Assembly (NCBI GenBank): GCA_003116975.1
Contig: BGKB01000210.1
Location: 124,001-188,000, forward strand
Source of the DNA: Aurantiochytrium sp. KH105
Lineage: Eukaryota; Sar; Bigyra; Thraustochytrida; Thraustochytriidae
Reading direction: 5' to 3'
DNA: 64,000 nt
Under the pieces are notes generated by a model that had not been told where the DNA came from, did not search any database, and saw nothing but the letters and a program-made list of their open reading frames with translations. Made by a program: the position numbers and the translations under genes. Each line of letters opens with the position of its first letter. The first letter of the stretch is position 1. This document shows positions 48,301 through 57,053 of this stretch, in pieces.

Positions 48301-48385
48301 CGCTGCGACGAGTTCGCGGGAGGCCGCATTCTCACCGCACGTGGCGCAGTTCAAGGATACCTTTCGCGGCGGCGCAATCTATTAG
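45374..48385 (+). CDS. secretory GT41-like (OGT/SPY-type) glycosyltransferase
   Basis: The ATG at 45374 opens a signal peptide: basic start (MPSKAARRATAR), hydrophobic core (VLAVVFLVALLACCV), then a polar cleavage region; a signal anchor is the alternative. Total 1003 residues. Residues about 235-345 are helical, TPR-like (HWQAWYILGSLYSLAAG). The catalytic part (about 490-935) has KLRVGFISSFLYDHSVGKLL, then VAPVQAAFWGHPLTAG, LYYLPHKLMKLHPRMDGHLR and AFEFSALGVPMVCMPSG. Together these follow the OGT/GT41 two-lobed pattern (RVGY...H....QV...G.P.T.G...P....K..P......EAL..G.PVVT). Several N-glycosylation sites are present. OGT and SPY act in the cytosol and nucleus, so the signal sequence is unusual. 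Donor sugar and acceptor are unknown. Its 3' end is partly duplicated downstream. Confidence 0.82.
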   Translation: MPSKAARRATARVLAVVFLVALLACCVPYCQGENGVEESTVQSDSTNSFVWKRREIWYVLVQGTNSTEGDEDAQGLENARGTLETTINKVCEQHELDEERCKSAQMQLEQGAAQSSLQEERFVPVEIDQVITAAMSLRGPDGDLETVELALGIDEDPVQMTQGFCEKHGISLESCQSLANQTIEAWTALRQSALAGLQRRYETGLGAMTRLEDGSGTWKDVVMVNHHITSLLEANRQHWQAWYILGSLYSLAAGNRGVAGALAMTNSTHLLESAVACFEESLRVLGSSTSVGLEQARLLTLSGTALLHLDRASIARERLELVVSTCKTQLDAAEEGLSEDWQRIWREAFVTLLTLEANLGATEKVRTLVSGDYFPLGLRATEIHAYQMFGATSFPFVLESEDAARRTHASALQELDRLLTAVESDPARVGPLHPYIGFYSVYAGDVDAPSQVRDLRAKLGALHRASTPSLTFESRRRKSSRRSVDEGGKLRVGFISSFLYDHSVGKLLCGTIEALVESGRFEIVVVQVGNGELARERPGDCRAMWDRIEITADATGAQLDVDLTAKGVKAAMQGLDELDLDVAIFGEIGLTAATYFLSFGRVAPVQAAFWGHPLTAGVGSTLDFAITSNRFFASEAVSVPVTRVDAGAGGYVQLCPREMHLWSNVSWAPFAEKVICTETLGTKFARPEKVQDADLEEAREVLGKGLKDAGWSASLEATRLYYLPHKLMKLHPRMDGHLRAILDQDPSGVLVFSSGEAPGSRAFSVFVQGRRTLAARLGVDASRLVWLPALPKRVFLAIGLLSSAVLESFGSFGSGVTAFEFSALGVPMVCMPSGQLVGPNAFGLYREVIAGVSDGAERARVAESLGALACTAPEASSYSSESFSSCFEETALRLAQDAEFYKRASSALRDHANVLYDDANAVAEWSVMLQYLGSLSQGSHRAEDEMDEVFREDESISSILGPAPQPKEPEDEDARRAATSSREAAFSPHVAQFKDTFRGGAIY

Positions 48386-48711
48386 TTTTTTTAAAGAGCA
48401 ATTTGAATCTGAGTTCTCTTGACCATGCCAATCCATACTGATTGCCACGATAAAAATTGATCGATCGGTTGATTGTTTGATGGGTTGGTTGATTGATTGA
48501 TGGATGGATGGATCGATTTCACGCAGCCCGCGCATGCGCCAAACACGATGACTCATCCTTTGCAGTGCAGCGGCGGCGAAATCTATTTGATTTGGGCCCA
48601 AGTTCTCTTGACCATCTGTTGCGAACATAGCCCAATCAATGCTGGCCAACACGATTGATTGATCTCACTCAGCCCGCGCATGCGCCAAACATTCTGACTC
48701 ATCTTTCGCAG
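48366..48711. repeat. imperfect tandem duplication of the GT41-like gene 3' end
   Basis: Copy A (about 48366-48565) contains the last coding bases (CGGCGGCGCAATCTATT), TTCTCTTGACCAT and CAGCCCGCGCATGCGCCAAAC ... GACTCATC. Copy B (about 48570-48711) has the same blocks in the same order (CGGCGGCGAAATCTATT, TTCTCTTGACCAT, CAGCCCGCGCATGCGCCAAAC, GACTCATC). Copy A has an extra TTGA/ATGG-rich insert. Confidence 0.8.
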
Positions 48712-49225
48712 CCCGGGCTCATGTCAATCAACTGTTTCGTCCCTTGATCCGCGTGTCAACGCCGGTTGACGCAGACGCTGCCCAAATGGACGGGGCGACT
48801 ACGGCGACGATCGTGATGATGCCAAAAAAAGGATCACTTGTTTTTTCCTCCTCTTCTTCCTCCTCGTGCTTGTTTTCTCTTCTCCTGCTCTGACGACGAG
48901 CACGCAGGGGTAGGCCGCATCTCGCTGTCGCTCTCGCCGTTCATCATCACGGTGCTCATCGCATCGCGTTGCACTGCACTTTTTGCGTAGCCTGCTTCAG
49001 TCACGGGCGCCGTGCAGCGCGTGCCTCGTTCGACGGGCGCACGCAAAGCAGGAAGCCTGGACCGCGCACGCTTGGGAACTCGCTCGCGTGGCCCGCCACG
49101 ACCTCGCTGTCGCTGCTTCGAGGATCGGTCTCGATCTCGATCTCGATCTCGACCGCTCTCGAGTCGAGGGAGGGAGGGTCCCGGTGCTCTGTCTGTGGCG
49201 CAGCACAGCCCATTGCAAGGCAAAA

Positions 49226-49305
49226 CATTGCGCTTCGGCGTGCCTTGCCTTTCTTCTTCTTCATTGCGCTTCGGCGTGCCTTGCCTTGAAGAAGAAGAAA
49301 GGCAG
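49226..49305. repeat. direct repeat combined with an inverted repeat
   Basis: A 26-bp unit (CATTGCGCTTCGGCGTGCCT plus TGCCTT) occurs at 49226-49251 and again at 49262-49287. The TTGCCTTTCTTCTTCTTCA arm (49245-49263) is almost perfectly complementary to TGAAGAAGAAGAAAGGCAG (49287-49305), so the segment could fold into an 18-bp stem. Confidence 0.8.
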
Positions 49306-51349
49306 GTTCGGAAACCCAGGTAGGGCGCCCAGCGTGCCCCCTCCGCCACTGCCGCCCTGCGAGAGCAGCGCCCCCCTGCAACCACTGGAGGCGAGTACGC
49401 CATATTGGCGGGCTGCATTCCCAGGCGGCGCTCACAGGGCTCTCTGACGAGGGCCGCCTCTGCGCCCCGCCCTCCCGCGAGGGGGCAACCTGCGACTCGG
49501 CGGCATCGGCGGTGGCGCGTCCCAAAACGGGGCAGGTTCCCACAGTGAGGCCCTACCCGGGGCGTGCGAGCGCGAGTGGGGGGGGCTGGGTCGTTGAGGG
49601 GTGGAGGAGGAAGAGGTGGAATGTCGACACACATTGCAGCGCGGTCCACAGCTAGTGGGAGGCTGGGTGAGGCAGTGGAGAGAACGGAAAAGCGGGAGTA
49701 GGTACGATTGGTTGGAAGACTTGCAAGTGCCTGTGCGCTGCCAGCCAGCTGCCGCATGCAAAGAGGCCTGGCTGGCGGGTCCAACGCGCGGGGTTCGGTG
49801 CGCGACGCACGCAATAGCTAGATGTAACATAAGCGTAAACGGCCGCGCTGCGCGCCGAGCGGACCCGGGTATGGCACGGGGCCTGGGCGCCTCCTGCAGC
49901 CTCCGTCCATCTGGCTTGGCTTGGCTTGGCTTGGCTTCGCTTGGCCGTGCCAGGGCTGCGGCCGGCGTCAGCCATCGTGATCGACTAGGACTCTCGCTCT
50001 GGCTGCGTGAGTGCGAGCAAGGCCCTGGCTGCTTGATCTGCCACTACACTACACGCGACTGCGAAGCGAGCGAAGCCTGCTCCTGCAGCCACATGACCCT
50101 GCCAGCTACAGCGAGGCAACTATTTGCTAGGGGAAAAATATAATCAAAATGAAGGGGGCAATCCTTGGATCATGCACAGATTTACACGTTGCGAAGATGG
50201 ACAAATGGATGGATGGAGGTCGGGGCGAGGGATGTCGGCCCGCGACCATCTGACTGGCAAGCAGTGCAGCATCCAGCTGGCTGCAGGCTGACTGTCCAGG
50301 GAGGCAAGGACTGGCGACTCGCCGGCCACGGGCGCCATGCGTCGGCCCGCTGTGCTGGGTCGTTTGCGCATCCGAAGCTCGCCTGTGGCTCTACGCGCCC
50401 ACAGCGAGAACTGGACGGCAACGCTTCTGGCGGTGGCGGGTCCCCGGGGCTGGCCCCGCAGACCGGCCTGGAAACCGGCCTGGCTGCGGAACTGACCGCC
50501 TGCGCTGCCATCAATGCAACAAACCACCCACCAGCCAATCAACCAACTATACGCTGACGCTAAACTAAACTCAACGAAACTCAACGAAGTGTAAACTAAT
50601 CCCCAGTGGCGGTGGCAACTTGAACTTGATTTATCCTACGACGTGCCGTCCCGCGCTGCGGCGCTAGCTCGACCTGCCTCGCCGGCGAAGTTCTGTCGCG
50701 CTAACTTCGCGCCCCCTCGATCCCGTTCCTTCCCCGGCCTGTGCGTCCGCTGTCGCTGTCTGTCCGCGAGTCCCCCCTTGCGACGCGAGGTGTGGACGCC
50801 GCGCGGCGAGGGCCTGGTCGCCGCGGGTCAGCGCGGCTCGAGGTAGTAGTTGCAGTTGGTTCGTTCGTTCGTTAGATTCCTGACAGTTAGTTGGCTGTCG
50901 TGCGCGCTTTCCCGGTGCGTCCTGGACTCTCTTCTAGCCTATTCCCGTGCAATTAGTGCAGCGCAGCAGCGCCGGTGCACGGACGCGACGGACCGCGATG
51001 ATCGCGACGCGTTGGACGCGGACGCGGACGCTGGCAAGTCGAGTTGAGTCGAGTCAGAGTTGCCATGGTTGCTGGCTGGTTTGCTGCGGCTGGACGTCGG
51101 CCTCGTGTTGAGTCCCGTCCCAGCGGTCGGCTCGATGCTCATGCCATGATCGCTGCTGGTGCTGCAGCTCCCTCCGCGCGAAACGTCGCGGTCTCGCAGG
51201 CGCCGGCCGGCCGCCCGACCGGCCGACCACGGGCCGACCGAGTGGCCCGGCAGCTGCACTGCACTGAGCCCAAGCACGCACGCACGCAAGTTGGCAAGCA
51301 AGCAGGCAAGCAAGCGAGCCGTCCGTAACTTTCCTCGCAAAGATCGCCG

Positions 51350-51415
51350 CTCGCGCTCTCGCTCTCGCTCTCGCTCTCGCTCTCGCTCTCGCTGTCGCTC
51401 TCGCTCTCGCTCTGC
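51350..51415. repeat. CTCTCG hexanucleotide repeat
   Basis: About ten tandem copies with a few substitutions (CTGTCG). ORFs crossing it translate as Arg-Ser dipeptides, which mimics an RS domain. Confidence 0.85.
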
Positions 51416-52989
51416 TTTAGCTGCCTGCCTGGTAGTGCGAGCCATGGCTGCCACCAACAACTTGTCTTGCTCCCTCGCGCGCCTTTCTTTCTACTCCAGC
51501 TCCTCCTGCCCGCCCTGTGCCGCGCTGCGGTCGCGCGAACCGGGCCTCGCAGGTCTCCCAGCCCTCCTCGAGTTGCCTACCTTCAGCCTGCCTGCTCGGC
51601 GAGGCCGAGCCGCGGCTCGATCGCGCGAGCCCACCAGGCAGGCGCGGGTGCAGGCGACTCGCTGTCGCAAGCAGCATGTTGCTGTGCGGCGGCGGGCCGA
51701 GGCCACCGAAGTGAGCAGCCGCTCGATCGCTCGAAACGTCGCGTCCGGTGCGGCCAGCCAGGCGGAACAAGCCAGCAAACACTTGCATGATACGCAGGCG
51801 AGGAGGGCGATGGACCGATCGACCATGGCGATTGAAAGAAGGAAGGCAGGATCGATTGAGGAGCGCAGCGCAGCGCAGCGCAGCGCAGCGCGTCCCCCGG
51901 CCGCTGCGGGGGCCTCTTCCTACGAGCCCACCCCGGGGCGAGAAGGCCCCTCCTGCCCCGCGCCCCACAGCTTCGTGCGGGGCATCGGGCTCCGAGCCCG
52001 CAGCGTCCGCGCCGACCTCCCACTGTCGGTGTGGTGCGGGCGGGAGGAAGAAAGGAAGAGCACGGCCGGAGACAGCGCGGAAGCGTCCCCCGGCGCCAGG
52101 CCTCCCGAGGGGGCGCAGCAGCGGCAGCTTGCGATGCGAGTCCGGGCCGCACGGCGAGGGCCGCCGCCAGCATGCAGCGATGAGTTTGTCGCGGAGGCCG
52201 GCTGCGGCCAGTCGCCAGCGAGCGCGAGCGAGCGGTGAGCGGCCGGCCTCGCTCTTGACTGTGCGTGCGTGCGTGCGTGCGTGCTATGGCCCTCCCCGCC
52301 TTTCTCAATTTCTACGCCGGTCAGTGGCACATTCAGTGCGGGAACAGTGCGGAGACCGGCCGCGTAAGTGCGGCAAAGCGACCGCGCAAGAGCGTTATTG
52401 CGATCACGACGACGGATTGTCATCAATGCAAGGCAAGAAAGAAAGAATCAATGAATGACTGTGAATGTATGAATGAATGAAAGAGTCTGTCTGCAGTACG
52501 AAGGGCGCCGTGCTGGCTGACTGTCTGACTGACTGCTTCTCTGTCTCTCTGGCTGTCTGTCTGTCTGTCTGTTTGGGCGCTCGTCTCTCTCAAGACTTGC
52601 GGAATCAAGCAGTCACGGCGGCTGGGAGAGGCGCAGAAGCGTCGACACGCCGCGGCCGCGGAGCAGAGCAGAGCAGAGCAGAGCAGAGCAGAGCAGAGCA
52701 GCCACTTCTTCAAACAACCGCCAGCCTGCACTGGCGACTCGAACTGCACGTTGGTTGGAGTTTTTTTCCAAGCAGGCCGGCCGGCCGGCCGTTCATTCGT
52801 GAATCCATTCGCATGGACAGAAACAGAGACAAGAAGACGCTGGGGGGGAGAGAGCCAGAGGAGGAGCGGGGACGCAAGATACCCGGCTCGCACTGCTGGC
52901 AGTGGCCGCAGCTGAGCATCACCCGCCGCCAGAGAAATGAACCAAAGAAAGAAAGAAATAATGAATGAGCGAGAGATTCATTGACTCGA

Positions 52990-53030
52990 ATGAATGAATG
53001 AATGAATGAATGAATGAATGAATGAATGAA
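52990..53030. repeat. GAAT tetranucleotide repeat
   Basis: About ten tandem GAAT units, the most AT-rich array of this spacer. Confidence 0.85.
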
Positions 53031-53412
53031 TGATCAAATACATGACAGAAAGTGAGGAACGAATGAACCGAGGATTTGACATGTGAATGCACGCACGCTA
53101 CGCGCGCTCCCACTGGCTCCCTGGCTCCCTCTCTCGCGCCCTGCCGCTGGCTCCGCTCTCCACTCCACGCTCGATCGGAGGCCGCGTCCGATCGGAGCTC
53201 GCTCAGCTTGCTGCTGCGAACGCGGCGCGGCACGGAGACGCCGGATTCGATCCGCTCGAAGCGCGCCGAAGCGCGCTCGAAGCGCGCTCGAAGCGCGGCG
53301 GCCACGCCGACTGCGACCCCCGCACTTCTGCAGCGGCCTGGCGGCTGCGGGCTCGATGCAGCAGCAGCTGCAGATGCAACGCTGCGCAATGCAACGCTGC
53401 GCAATACAACGC

Positions 53413-53442
53413 AGTGCAATGCAATGCAATGCAATGCAATGC
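53413..53442. repeat. GCAAT pentanucleotide repeat, second locus
   Basis: Five tandem GCAAT units inside a longer GCAAT/GCAAC-related stretch (53371-53460). It shares its unit with the array at 37265. Confidence 0.85.
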
Positions 53443-53812
53443 ACTGCGATGTAATGCAAGGCGCTCCCTCTCCCCCTCTCCCTGCCCCTCCGTCCCTCTC
53501 TCGCTCGCAGTCGCGGGGCCGGCCAGCCGTTCGTTCAGCCCCGGAGGACCGACGAGGCTGTATCTTTCTTTCATCTCTGCAGCTGGCTGCAACCCGTGCC
53601 GCGCCCGTGCGTGCGTGCGCCCTGCCTCCCTCCCTCCTCCCGCGCCCTCTCTCTGCGACCGGCCACCAGCGGCCGGCCGTCCGGGTCTTCCCGGAGGCGG
53701 CGCGATCTTTCTCCCGTGCCGCCTTCCTGCGCGATGCGAGCCGGCGCCTCGACGCCAATCCATCCATCTGATCTCGCTCGTTCTTTCCCTCCCTTTCGTG
53801 CGGTCCTTTCGT

Positions 53813-53813
<1 letters not shown>

Positions 53814-53853
<40 letters not shown>
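53814..53853. repeat. CTGC tetranucleotide repeat
   Basis: About ten tandem CTGC units. Confidence 0.85.
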
Positions 53854-54411
53854 CAGTGCGCGCGGCAGCGGCGGTGGCGCCACGCACGAGGAGCGCTCGC
53901 TCGCTTGCTTTCTCGCTTGCTTTCTCGCGTGCCTGCCTGCTTGCTTTGTTGTTTTCTTTGCTTGTTTCTTTTCCTTCTTTGTTTCATTTTTTGTTTTCTT
54001 TCTTCGCTTGCTGGCCCTGCCGCTGCCGCTGCCGCTGCTCTTCTTCCGCCGCGACGCGGGGGGAAACGGGCGGGAAGATCGAGGAAGACTCGCGGGGAAC
54101 AAGTAGGCGACGCAGACGCCGGCGGGAAGCAGCTGCGGCGCCCGCAGAGGGCGAGCGACGCGGAGGCGGGCAATAATACCCTGCACGCATGCCCGCCGTG
54201 CCATACGACACCAGAGACGAGACGAGACGAGACGAGACAGACAGACAATCCTGCTGCGGCCCGGCGGGAGGGGACGGGCAGAGGGCGTCCCGGGGCAGAG
54301 TGGGGAGGACGGGAGGGGGGAGGAGGCAGAGGGGGGAAGAGGGAGAGTGAGGCCAGAGGCGACGCAGAACAGGGCGGAGCGGACGCGAGAGCAGAGCAGG
54401 AGCGCGGCAGA

Positions 54412-54487
54412 ACAGAGCAGAGCAGACAGAGCAGAGCAGAGCAAGCAGAGCAGAGCAGAGCAGAGCAGAGCAGAGCAGAGCAGAGCG
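54412..54487. repeat. GAGCA pentanucleotide repeat
   Basis: Two blocks of AGCAG/GAGCA pentamers separated by short variant units; a smaller array of the same unit is at about 52663-52699. Adenine-rich on the plus strand, it shows up as Glu-Gln-Ser or Cys-Ser-Ala ORFs. Confidence 0.85.
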
Positions 54488-55008
54488 GGCAAACAAACCG
54501 ACGGGACGCGCCCGGCGACTGCGAGCGAGGCAGCGGAGAGCGCGAGGGCGGAGACGGGCGGCGCGGCGCGGCGGCTGCGGAGCGCGCGCGAGCGTGCGCG
54601 GGCGAGCGAGCGAGCGAGCGAGTGGGTCTGCGAGGCCGCGAGTCAGCGAGCGAGCAGGCGGAGAGACGGCTTCTCTGGTTTCGCTTCATTGCATTGCACG
54701 AACGCGGTGCTTGAGACAGAGAGAGAGAGAGAGAGGGAAGTGCAGCGAAGGATCCAGAGAGACGGGCAGACAGGCAGACAGACCTCGGCGCCTGCGGACG
54801 CGCGCGAGCGAGCATAGACGGCGAGCGAGCCTGCTAGCCGCGAGCGACAAGCTCAGCCAAGCGCAGCCACACCAAGCCAAGCCTGTGCGGACGCATAGTC
54901 AAGCTAAGCTAAGCGAAGCAAACAAACAAACAAACAAGCAAGCCATTGATCGATCAGCCAGGCGAGGCTATCTTGTCTTTTTCCCCTCCCTCACTCGCTC
55001 ACTCACCC

Positions 55009-56622
55009 ATGGCACCGCCCGCGACGAGCATGGCCAGCGGCCCGAGCATCGCAGCAGGGCCCATCCCGGCGTCGCACTCGTTCCGCACCAAGTCCTCCCT
55101 CGCGGTGCCCGGCATCATGATGGGCACCTCGAACGCCCCAGGGTTCACGCAAACCAAAAAGCTGCCCACCGGAGAGAATACCGGACGCTGGACCAAGGAA
55201 GAGCACACCAAGTTCCTCGAGGGCCTCAAGCTCCACGGCAAGGAATGGAAAAAAATCTCCAACATGATCGACTCGCGCACCGTGGTACAAATTAGAACCC
55301 ACGCGCAAAAGTACTTTCAAAAGCTCGCCAAGAGCGCAGAGCAACAGGGCCATGAGGTCCCCGGCGACCTTATGAGCACCGCCCGCAATGTCAAGACTCC
55401 TGGCGAATCTTCCTCGCGGCGACGCTCCGTAACGGGCGCCTCCTCGCGGAGAAACGGAAAGCGAGCCGCCGGGGGCGCGCAGTCCGTGGCCGCAGGCACA
55501 CCCATGCCCGCTGGCCTCACCTTTCCCTCCGACTCACCATCCCATGCCTCCTCCTCGTCCAATACAACCCCAATTGACTCCTCTTCCTCCATCTCCATCT
55601 CCAACGCGGGCCCAATTCCCCCGCCCCCTGTAATGACTACCAAGCACGCGTCACACGCTTCACACGGGCCTAGCGTATCGACGCACCAGGCTCGCGTCCC
55701 CAAGGGCGCCCGCCGCGTCCGAAAAGGACAACCCCAGCCCTACGCGGCCAACCTCTCACGACAAGCTTCGGCCTCATCCATCTCCTCGAACGCCTCCGCC
55801 GCATTCGCCTTCGATGGCACGCGGACCGAGGTCCCCATCCCACTCGGCCACGCTTCTGCGCAGCGTCGCAACCATGCTCGCAACCCTCTTCAGTCCCATC
55901 GCATCAGCGAGGACGCCATGATGCCCCTCGAGTCTCCTCGCAATGGGGCGACCTCCTCCGGGGCTGCCGGCGGCGTTGGCCGCCTCACCATCATGCCCGA
56001 GCTCACTTACAACCCCATCGAGACATTTGCTGGCAATGACGTCGACGAAGTCTACAATCTCAAATGGCTTGACCACGGATTCACGTCTGGACGTCTTCCC
56101 GATGCCTCTCCCACCGGCGTCGCCGACCTGGACTTTGGCACGGATGCCGAGGACATTGGCGCGCTTTTTGCGCCATCGCCGGTCTCGGTCACTTCTTCGC
56201 GCCGTCCGCCGGTCGCCGCCGCGGCCCAGCGCGCCGAAACGTCTTCGTCCACCTCGTCTTCTGGCTCGTACGAGTCGGACGATGACGCCTTTGACAGCTT
56301 CGCCGACACCAGCGCCTTTGATCACATTTCTGAGTCACTCATGACCTCTGGCGGCGAATCTGCCGACCACGATCGCGAGTGTGACATTCTTTCTTCTGTT
56401 GACGGTTCCGAGGTCCGCGACCACGACCTCGAGCCGCAGCCCGAGCTTAGCGGCAGCGGCCCTTTCACCGACTATGTCTTTGGCAGTGGCGACGATGATG
56501 CCGACGCGGATGACTTTCTCGATGTCAGCACGTCGAGCAACGCAAGCAGCCCCTGCTCCCCTCTGTCGTCTTCCCTCGACATCCACCGCGACCTCAAGCG
56601 CCGCCGCCTCGACCTCGAATAA
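55009..56622 (+). CDS. SHAQKYF-class single-MYB transcription factor
   Basis: The ATG at 55009 gives 537 residues. The single MYB-like repeat spans about 58-106: TGRWTKEEHTKFLEGLKLHG, KEWKKISNMIDSRT, then QIRTHAQKYFQKL, an SHAQKYF-type third helix with RTHAQKYF. The first two Trp (W61, W80) are present; the third is Ala (Ala99 in THAQKYF), as in this class. The rest is Ser/Pro/Ala-rich and disordered, with an acidic C-terminal half (about 380-510) suitable for activation. SHAQKYF-MYBs (REVEILLE/CCA1-like) are clock and stress regulators in plants and occur in several protists; target genes are unknown. Confidence 0.9.
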   Translation: MAPPATSMASGPSIAAGPIPASHSFRTKSSLAVPGIMMGTSNAPGFTQTKKLPTGENTGRWTKEEHTKFLEGLKLHGKEWKKISNMIDSRTVVQIRTHAQKYFQKLAKSAEQQGHEVPGDLMSTARNVKTPGESSSRRRSVTGASSRRNGKRAAGGAQSVAAGTPMPAGLTFPSDSPSHASSSSNTTPIDSSSSISISNAGPIPPPPVMTTKHASHASHGPSVSTHQARVPKGARRVRKGQPQPYAANLSRQASASSISSNASAAFAFDGTRTEVPIPLGHASAQRRNHARNPLQSHRISEDAMMPLESPRNGATSSGAAGGVGRLTIMPELTYNPIETFAGNDVDEVYNLKWLDHGFTSGRLPDASPTGVADLDFGTDAEDIGALFAPSPVSVTSSRRPPVAAAAQRAETSSSTSSSGSYESDDDAFDSFADTSAFDHISESLMTSGGESADHDRECDILSSVDGSEVRDHDLEPQPELSGSGPFTDYVFGSGDDDADADDFLDVSTSSNASSPCSPLSSSLDIHRDLKRRRLDLE

Positions 56623-57053
56623 TCACTATGATGTACTTTTCTCTCCTTCCTTTTTTTTATAACCTTTTTTTTTCTTTCTTTCCGGAATATTATGACAATG
56701 TCACACGATGTCACACACAAGATCTTCTCTTTCTCCTACTTCTCTCGCTCTGTCAATGATGCGACGTCACGAAGCTCTACAAGGTTACGCGCTGACGAAC
56801 TGCACTACAATGACATAGCCCAGGTCGAAATCCACCTGTTCAACGTTTTGCATCCTTCTTTCACCCCGCGAGTTACTTTGAATTCTGTACCCTTCTTTGA
56901 ACCTTGGACTCGCCCTTCTCAATTCTTAATGCTAACCTTTCCTTGCGTTTCCATTGCAGACTGATAAAACACGAGAACAAGTTGGAAGTTTATAATTTAT
57001 TGATCGAATGGCAAGACTGCGATACTTGCTCTCTCTCTCTCTCTCTCTATTTG
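56623..57053. other. convergent 3' spacer
   Basis: A 431-bp region between the MYB and TB2/HVA22 stops, with T-rich tracts (about 56645-56685) and a CT dinucleotide run at about 57029-57048. No coding frame is convincing. Confidence 0.6.

Larger units (their letters stand above)
48386..55008. other. 6.6-kb gene-poor microsatellite-rich spacer
   Basis: Arrays include GATCTC (about 49128-49152), GGCTT (about 49912-49942), CTCTCG (about 51350-51415), GCGCA (about 51864-51890), GTGC (52262-52283), CTGT (52551-52570), GAGCA (about 52663-52699 and 54412-54487), GAAT (about 52990-53030), GCAAT (53413-53442), CTGC (53816-53852) and GACGA (54214-54238). Plus- and minus-strand ORFs of 100-430 codons overlap each other here and read as Arg/Ser/Ala/Cys-rich repeats. 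No gene is supported, though spliced leaders or non-coding RNAs cannot be excluded. Confidence 0.6.

Noticed and set aside
51159-52238. 359-codon ORF with an RS-like segment
   Set aside because: The Arg-Ser stretch is the translation of the CTCTCG hexamer array, not a real RS domain; no RRM or other domain accompanies it.
53203-54815. 414- to 429-codon minus-strand ORFs in the second large spacer
   Set aside because: Mutually overlapping frames across GAGCA, CTGC and GACGA arrays; leucine/cysteine/serine repeats without motif.
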